Below are positions 57,826-64,000 of a DNA stretch of 64,000 nucleotides, one piece after another (the first letter of the stretch is position 1; every line of letters starts with the position of its first letter). The position numbers and the translations under genes are program-made. The DNA lies in assembly GCF_963678635.1 (NCBI RefSeq), contig NC_087062.1, positions 59,352,129-59,416,128 on the forward strand, written 5' to 3'. Source of the stretch: Symsagittifera roscoffensis (taxonomy: Eukaryota; Xenacoelomorpha; Acoela; Convolutidae). Under the pieces are notes generated by a model. That model ran no database searches. It saw nothing but the letters and a program-made list of their open reading frames with translations, and was not told the origin of the DNA.

Positions 57826-58714
57826 ATGTGAAGAAATCACCACGTGCATCAGCCAGATTCAAGGAGGATGAACATGGGGGGATGAACACCAGTCTTGAGT
57901 CATGGGGGAAAAAAGAACACACCATCGATGAGAAGTTAAGTGCGATCTCCTACGTGTCATTGCCCGGCCTGAATTTAATGCGTTCCCGTTTGTGCCATTG
58001 CCCAGTCCAATTGCCGGAGGTAGCGGCGTGAGAGCCATACCGTTGAGAACACCGGCAGAAGCGAGTCCAAGAAGTGTTTCAGCGCCTGTTACTCCTGAGT
58101 TAATCCCTTTTTCAGGGAAAAACCACCCTCTGCTTGTGGCCATACTTGCTATTCACAAGATAAACTTTCGAGCCTACTCAAAGCAGCATAACGAGAACAA
58201 CTGGACTCCAGAGCAACAAATCCAGATTGCGGTCTTTGGGGTGTCATCCTGGGTAGATTTACATGATCAAGCCCAAGAAACCCGAAGGTACTGTGCGTCT
58301 GACAGTTGATGATATTCTGGTCGAACTCTGTATAGATTTAGGAGCCACTGGCGTCATTAGTTTATCTGGAGCCGCTGTGCCAAAAGCGCGAGCCACGCTC
58401 AACATGCCCACCGAGAGAAAGACCCGGGTCGAGATCCCGCTCAAAAACCGCTCAAGATATGAGCGGTTTGAGCGGTTTTTCAGCAAGCTTTGAGCGGTTT
58501 GAGCGGTTTGGGCGGTTTGGGCGGTTTTTTTGGAAAAATCGCTCAAACCGCTCAGATCTTGCGTAAAAAACCACTCAAAAACCACTCATTTCTTGCGGTG
58601 ATTTTTGAACGGTTTTTCAAGCAAGATTTGAGCGTTTTCGAGCGGCTTTTGAGCGGTCTTATAAAGAAAACCGATTAAAACCAACAAAAAGGCCTGGAAA
58701 AGTAATGTGACCCC

Positions 58715-59184
58715 GGGTTGACATCCATAAACCGAAAATGCTTATTTTAAATTTCCCCACACCGAAAAAGCTTATCATACAATTGCCTGCATCAAATGTA
58801 TGGAAAAATGCTAATCATACAATTTTCATACAATTTCAGAAAACCATTGAAAAAAGATTCAATCTAGTTTCTCCGGCTATTTGAACCAAATACAACAGTC
58901 TGGTGATGAAAAATAACTACGTTTATCTTCTTTTTTGAAAAAAATTGTTTATCATACAATTTCCATATATGAAAATTGTATGATAACCAATTTTTCATAG
59001 AAGGCAAGATTTTCAGAAATTGTTCAAACTTGTTTATAAACAAATTTAAATTATTTAAGAGTGCTTTTGCTTATTTTAAAGGACATTGCTCATCAAAAAC
59101 GAAAGTTTAATTTGAAGCTAAAAAAATAGTTATCATACAATTTGCATATATGAAAATTGTAGGATAAGCATTTTTGGTCAACCC
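58715..59184. mobile_element. 470-bp MITE-like unit with terminal inverted repeats
   Basis: Ends are GGGTTGAC (58,715) and GTCAACCC (59,177-59,184), with the inner parts AAAATGCTTAT and ATAAGCATTTTT also inverted. Twice inside is a palindrome of the form atcatacaatt-(t/g)c-catatatg-aaaattgta (about 58,950-58,985 and 59,130-59,168). No coding capacity. Confidence 0.65.
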
Positions 59185-59336
59185 ACACTAAGATGCAGTT
59201 GAAATACTATCTACATTTTAAAAAAAGTGCTTAACCGTTCTCAAATTAAGCAAATTTTTTTTCGATGTCTTGACCAAAAACAATGTGAGCGACTTTTTTC
59301 AAATGCTCGAGCAAAATAACCACTGGAAAATATGTA

Positions 59337-59763
59337 AGATTTGAGCGGTTTGAGCGGTTTTTTTAGACAATTACGCTCAAAATCTTGCTTCAAAATGAGC
59401 GGTTTGAGCGGTTTTTGAACGGTTTATCTAAAAAAAACCGCTCAAAAACCGCGCAAGATTTGAACGGTTTGAGCGGTTTTTTTAGACAATTACGCTCAAA
59501 ATCTTGCTTCAAAATGAGCGGTTTGAGCGGTTTTTCAACGGTTTATCTAAAAAAACCGCTCAAAAACCGCGCAAGATTTGAACGGTTTTGAGCGGTTTAT
59601 CTAAAAAAACCGCTCAAAAACCGCTCAAAACCGTTCAAATCTTGCGCGGTTTTTGAGCGGTTTTTTTTAGATAAAACTGTACAAAAACCGCTCAAACCGC
59701 TCATTTTGAACTAAGATTTTGAGCGTAATTGTCTAAAAAAACCGCTCAAACCGCTCAAATCTT
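59337..59763. repeat. Hairpin-forming gagcggttt repeat
   Basis: Two direct subunits of 119 and 118 bp (starts 59,338 and 59,457), a partial third at 59,575, then an inverted subunit to 59,763. The inversion centre is near 59,610. Left arm words gatttgaacggtttgagcgg and gacaattacgctcaaaatc return as reverse complements on the right. The single strand would fold into a long stem. Confidence 0.85.
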
Positions 59764-60153
59764 GCTTCAAATTAGGTGAAAAATCTCGACTCGGGGACCC
59801 CCACCGTAAATATGATGCTCGGAATGACCGATATTTTCAAGATTGGCGCAAAAAATCAAATGCGAAGCAGAAGAGGTTTGAGTTAGCTTTGATCGTGATG
59901 TCTTGATAACTTGTGAAGTGCAGTTCTACATGCCCTCAGACCAAAACGGAATTGAGATAAATAAGAGGGTCATTCACCTGAAGAATGACGATAGTAGACT
60001 CCACTCAAACAGTCTCTCTTTCTTAAATTTGTTGGAAGTGGCAGCGGGAATGGTGTGCAGTGATGGTGTACACTTTGATCTCCAACCTGAACAGGACTGG
60101 CTGAACTTCGTCTATCCACATTAGAGGGACGAAATAGGGAGAAAATTCATCCG

Positions 60154-61177
60154 GTGTTCTTCCGAGGTGTCATTGAACCAAAGGATGAGGTGTTTTCTAG
60201 ATTCCGCTATCTTGAACAATCAGGCAAGTTAAACGTCGAAAAGCTATCAATCAATCACGTTGGAGACGGGGCAACTGGCTACATTGACCTAAGACTACCT
60301 GAACTGTCACTACTGCGTGGAGAACGAATCAACTTGTTCTTGAGCTACAGTTCCAGAGATCGCTGAGTTGCCAGGGCTTCCAAGAAGACGGTCTTTGGAC
60401 CTGTTATCGAGAGACAGCAGACCTCAAAAATTTTAATCTATTAATAGAGCCCCATAGACATCGTGTTGTTTCCGGGAAGCTGCTCGTAGCCACCCCCAAA
60501 GGATAGATTTAAAAAATCTAGAATCAAAAACCATGGAAGAAGTAGACTCGATCTACGCTGGTCCGAGTTTGGGTCTCGATTCGAGATACGCTAAAGATTT
60601 TGAGGTCTGGAAAGTCGCATAGGATTTGGCTTTCTATGACCGTCAGGATTTGGGCGCTGCTAGAGTGTCAAAATGGGCCAGCTCGGATTTCCAGCTCGGG
60701 AACTTCCTCGAGATTGTTTTGGCCAGAGAAATTGGTGTATGTGCTGCCTGGAGTGGACCTAAGCCAAATGTTGTCATTTAGGGTTGCAATCAAACCAAAA
60801 GTTCGTCGTGAGCCTGATTTGTTGCTGTTCGCTGAAATGAACAATCACCTACGTTCAATGGGATTATTAGAAATCTTGAGACAGCAGACGGTAAATTGTG
60901 GATAGACATTCAGACACTGCTTACTTCGATGGAAGAAATACAAGAGCTGGTGTATACCAGGTTTGGCTCAAAAACTAAACAGCGTTCTTGTCCTCACCGC
61001 TATGACAAAATGCCACCAGCACTACAATTCGTGTGGGCTATGTTGGCACTTATAGCCTAAGGCAATAAACAGACGATGACGATAAGGCAATAAACAGACG
61101 GCTTCTAATAGAATTCTAGAGCTAAAAAAGTTTTGAGACCCTACAAATCGGAATTGGCTGATGGGCAGACGTTTCCA

Positions 61178-61248
<71 letters not shown>

Positions 61249-61330
61249 TTCCCGCCTTTGTGGATATCTTGACGGTAATCGGCGGTGTGATGTGTCTCCA
61301 GATCTCGAAAAATTAGCAAGTTTAGAATAG
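60154..61330 (+). pseudogene. Family B acc3, diverged copy
   Basis: 60,154-60,366 (GVIEPKDEVF) is the acc3 lead (GVPRRVMFGP elsewhere). 60,600-60,905 contains LPGVDLSQML (block II) and PDLLLFAEMNNHLRSMGLL (block III), the clearest such blocks in the window. Then IDIQTLLTSMEEIQELVYTRF and PPALQFVWAMLALIA continue in another frame to about 61,060. The C-terminal part is interrupted by the GA repeat and ends near 61,327. Block I is blurred (WASSDFQLG at about 60,675). Confidence 0.6.
61182..61246. repeat. (GA)n microsatellite
   Basis: About 65 bp of ga dinucleotide with a gaaagaaaga interruption at 61,211-61,220. It lies inside the acc3 C-terminal region and reads Arg-Glu repeats in one frame, a by-product rather than a protein domain. 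Confidence 0.97.
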
Positions 61331-63150
61331 TACAAAACTACCGGCTCGCAATGGACTATTATTATTACTAATACAAAAGATTTGTCTCGTTCCTGATGGA
61401 GAACAACAGGAGTCGTTCCAGAACGCAGTACCAAAAGCAGCTTATTCTTGTGAACCACTGGACAGTTTTCTCAGTGAAGTGACCTGTCGGTCCGAAAACT
61501 TATAAGCAAAACTTATTTATGCTTTTCTAGAAGAGAAGGTTGTTTGTGTAGTGGCCGCAATGGCCTCTAAGAGGTAGCAATCCGAAATTTTCGTGTCCAA
61601 GTAAATGGCCTGCATGATAACGAATCAATCAGTCAAAGCCCGTAACGAACTGGCTGCGCGACTGATTGAGGAAAAAAATCACAAAAATAGTCCCTCTGGC
61701 CATTGAGCCGAGGGAAAAAGAGCATATCATTCTTGATAACCCTTACAATTGCATCTTGTGCATCACCCGCAAAATATTTTGGTCGACAGAGCAGTCAAGT
61801 CACAAAAACAATCAAAATTTTCCCGATAAGAAGGTTTTTTTTTTCAAACATTTTCAGTTAATAAAATACTACGTTTAGCCGTCATTTTTAGGCATTCCTG
61901 GATTTACTCAAAAAAAATAACTCTTTTTCCACACTTTAATTCCACACTTTAAAGTTAAACACTAAAAATAAAACAAGGCGCACCAAAAATATGAAAAATC
62001 ATGCAAAAAATATCGTTTCAATCAAAAAATGTTTCCCTTGAAAAAAATCAAACAAACCACGATAAGGCTCTTCAATTTCAATCGAGAATGCTCTTCAACT
62101 TTTTTTATTATAAATCAAATAGAAATTTGATCATAAAAAGAATTTACTTGGCAAATAAACCCCACAAAAACCAACAAGAAAGATTTTGAAAAATTTTAGC
62201 TTTAGACCCAGAACAACATGCAAACTCTGTTTAAAATGCAACTTGGCTAGATTTGGAGATACTCATAAGGCAATTTTTTATTACTGGAGAATCCCTGGAA
62301 TTATAGTTTTTGTAAAAAAAATATTGTTACTGAGAAAAAATATAGAACCTTATTGCAAAATTTTGATTTATCGCAAAGGTAAAAAGAAAATTGAAGAAAA
62401 AATTGAAGACCCCCTTAGAAAATTGAAGAAAAAATTATTACAGGTTACGGTTTCTTGGTTTTGATTGGTCAACAAAAAAATTAGGTTGTTTTTTTTGTAG
62501 ACTTGTGTCTCTTTGACGCTTTTGCGAAAAAAAAATTAAAACTTGTTTGAAAACGTTTGATGAAACAATTTAAAAGTCTTAGTCTAATTATTGAAGCAAA
62601 TTGTTTTAATTCTCAAAAAAAATGTATTTGAAATCTCAAGAAATTATCATTTATACCAAAAAACTAAATAATTTTTTAATTTTTTTTTTCAGTCAAAACC
62701 GCATTTAATAAAAACAGGGAAATTCAATCAAAACACAACATGTACACTTTTAACATCCAGCTTCTCGTTGTTGTCTGTAATCGTTCCAGCTTCATGTACC
62801 TGTTCCTTTGTGTAATTTCTTTCATTAACTCCTTCATCAACGCTACCTGCTTGCTGTTAGTGTTGATGAACGTTTCATTCATCAAACTATCTGCTTGCTG
62901 GCCTCAACTTTTGGACTTTTGGCTTTAGTTGTTCAAAAACGCGACAGTTCTGTAATTAGCTTAACGCCTATCATTTTGAATACGTTCGGCCGAACCACAG
63001 CCCCCATGACTTAACCTCAAAAAATTCTGGCATAATGGAACCACAGTTCAAAACTAGTATTTACATCCAATTATTGATAAAACGATCTCTGTAAAATATT
63101 TCTTTCTAACCAATCCGGATCCATAACTAACACTTACAATAATTTGTAAG
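61331..63150. other. AT-rich stretch without recognised genes
   Basis: 61,331-61,900 may hold the last decayed family B remnants (no motif I can name). From 61,900 on it is very AT-rich with poly-A and poly-T runs. Small open frames, such as 62,186-62,464 and 62,740-62,928, look like chance. Confidence 0.5.
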
Positions 63151-63741
63151 GCTGAAACTATTCATAGTTTCAGCAGCAGAACAGAATAAATACAACTTAG
63201 CAAACAGTCGTTCTTCTCCAGAAAAGTTCCTGATATCTTATCTCGCAAATACCAGTTTTCACTAGATCTATTGAGACTAGGAGATATAAAAGTAAGACTA
63301 ACATCGGTATTAGAACAAGAAATTGCACGAATCTATCCGGCGGAAAAAAAGATAGCGTGACGAGCAGACGGTGTCCTTTATCTGAAATAACTCCATGAGT
63401 GAGCCACCCAGGACATAAACTCAATAAAATATACAAATCTCCGACTTCAGCTTTCTTAATAACTTCTAAGCTGAGTTATGACCTTTTACCTGTACTCATA
63501 GAGTAGTTTCAGATAAGGTTCACCGTCTGTTTGTCACGCTATCCTGTTTTCGGCCGGATAGATTCGTGCAACTTCTTAGTCTAATACCAATCTTAATCTT
63601 ACTCTTATATCTCCTAGTCTCAATAGTAGTGTATAATGGTTTTCGCGAGTTAGTTCTTTGGAATTTTATCCAGAAGTAAAACAACTGTATTCAAAGATTC
63701 ATTCAAATTGTTCTTGTGCTGAAACTACAAATAGTTTCAGC
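63151..63741. mobile_element. 591-bp foldback element with hairpin ends
   Basis: Left end gctgaaactat-tc-atagtttcagc (63,151-63,174) and right end gctgaaacta-caaa-tagtttcagc (63,718-63,741) are each a hairpin. Between them two long arms are inverted: attgagactaggagatata (63,269-63,287), gcacgaatctatccggc and agatagcgtgacgagcagac on the left return as reverse complements on the right to about 63,627. The loop at about 63,400-63,480 is unique. No protein is encoded, so this is a non-autonomous foldback or MITE. Confidence 0.8.
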
Positions 63742-64000
63742 AGTTAAAAATAAGTGTCAATGTTAGAGATGGAATATGTTTTTTTAGTTAGTAATATTTT
63801 ATAGTGATAGTTTCATCAGTAACTGGTTTATAAAGAGTAGTTCAGAACTGGTTGCACCCATCCGGGGTTTAGAAAGTTTTTAGTTTTTAATTGATTATTG
63901 TAGTGAAGGACGGGTGATGAAGTTTTCTTTAGAAGTTGTGAGCAGTGACTTCTTGGAGAGATGAGAGATGTAATTGTTTGTGTAGATGGAAGAAGATTGT
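63742..64000. other. Unassigned right edge
   Basis: No gene, repeat or motif recognised. Confidence 0.5.

Larger units (their letters stand above)
58418..59807. mobile_element. Nested foldback element inside acc2
   Basis: Outer edges show an imperfect inverted pair, GGGTCGAGAT (58,426-58,435) and ATCTCGACTCGGGGACC (59,783-59,799). Inside are two clusters of the gagcggttt word (58,440-58,690 and 59,337-59,763) flanking a 470-bp unit with its own terminal inverted repeats (58,715-59,184). The acc2 frame is continuous if this block is skipped. No protein is encoded, so it would be non-autonomous. Exact ends and target duplication are unclear. Confidence 0.6.
57950..60124 (+). pseudogene. Family B acc2 (SGNH-like), split by a foldback insertion
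   Basis: Left part 57,950-58,420: VSLPGLN, a Pro/Ala/Ser-rich lead, a WTPEQQIQIAVFGVSSW helix, then VDDILVEL where other copies have IGDSLVRFL, and SLSGAAVPKA (block II Gly kept, block I Ser lost). Right part from about 59,803: the frame 59,903-60,124 has LITCEVQFYM, matching LTTCTVPYNM, and ends CSDGVHFDLQPEQDWLN. That is a canonical Asp-x-x-His block V, absent from the other copies. The two halves align end to end with the uninterrupted copy at 37,903-38,697. Confidence 0.68.

Noticed and set aside
61133-61330. Arg-Glu repeat protein
   Set aside because: It is simply the translation of a GA microsatellite inside a dead acc3 copy.
62740-62928. Small membrane-like open frame
   Set aside because: It sits in AT-rich non-coding DNA; the sequence repeats words such as ttcattaa and catcaa, and no homologue is seen in the window.

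Overview
This is an intergenic, repeat-packed stretch of an animal genome, probably an invertebrate. I see no host gene. The evidence is Ty3/Gypsy-type gag-pol protein motifs, LTRs with purine tracts, a LINE fragment with an endonuclease ORF start, foldback elements, a minisatellite, a GA microsatellite and AT-rich spacers. I cannot name the species from the sequence.

Layout. (1) 1-480: 5' end of a non-LTR retrotransposon (minus strand). (2) 480-816 and 27,079 onward: LTR retroelement 'family B' (plus strand). (3) 817-27,078: a 26.3-kb LTR retrotransposon on the minus strand, here 'element A', inserted inside a family B copy. Its LTRs are 26,180-27,078 (5') and 817-1,705 (3'). Read on the minus strand it holds a 3-kb leader with a 26-bp minisatellite, gag, protease, RT, RNase H, integrase and a macro-domain-like C-terminus, then a second 11-kb block of accessory ORFs, here acc1 to acc6. 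It is decayed by single-base frameshifts and nonsense codons and carries a 2,034-bp internal tandem duplication. (4) 27,079-49,873: a mosaic of broken family B copies, with a four-unit 0.86-kb tandem array, three near-complete LTRs, and an LTR-flanked derivative that carries accessory genes but no gag-pol. (5) 49,095 to about 61,300: one long family B element with LTR, gag, protease, RNase H, integrase, macro-like end, acc1, acc2 and acc3. Its RT is deleted, and its acc2 is split by a nested foldback. (6) 61,300-64,000: AT-rich DNA and a second foldback element.

The main discovery candidate is the gene set itself. Two diverged element families share, in the same order, gag-pol, a macro-domain-like module, acc1 (coiled coil), acc2 (SGNH/GDSL-hydrolase-like), acc3 (probably a second SGNH-like domain), acc4 and acc6. 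Gypsy-like elements do not normally carry this set. Similarity is clearer in protein than in DNA, which suggests past selection on the proteins. All copies here look inactive. No membrane-anchored envelope-type protein was seen. Family-level calls come from motifs read by eye; no database search was possible.
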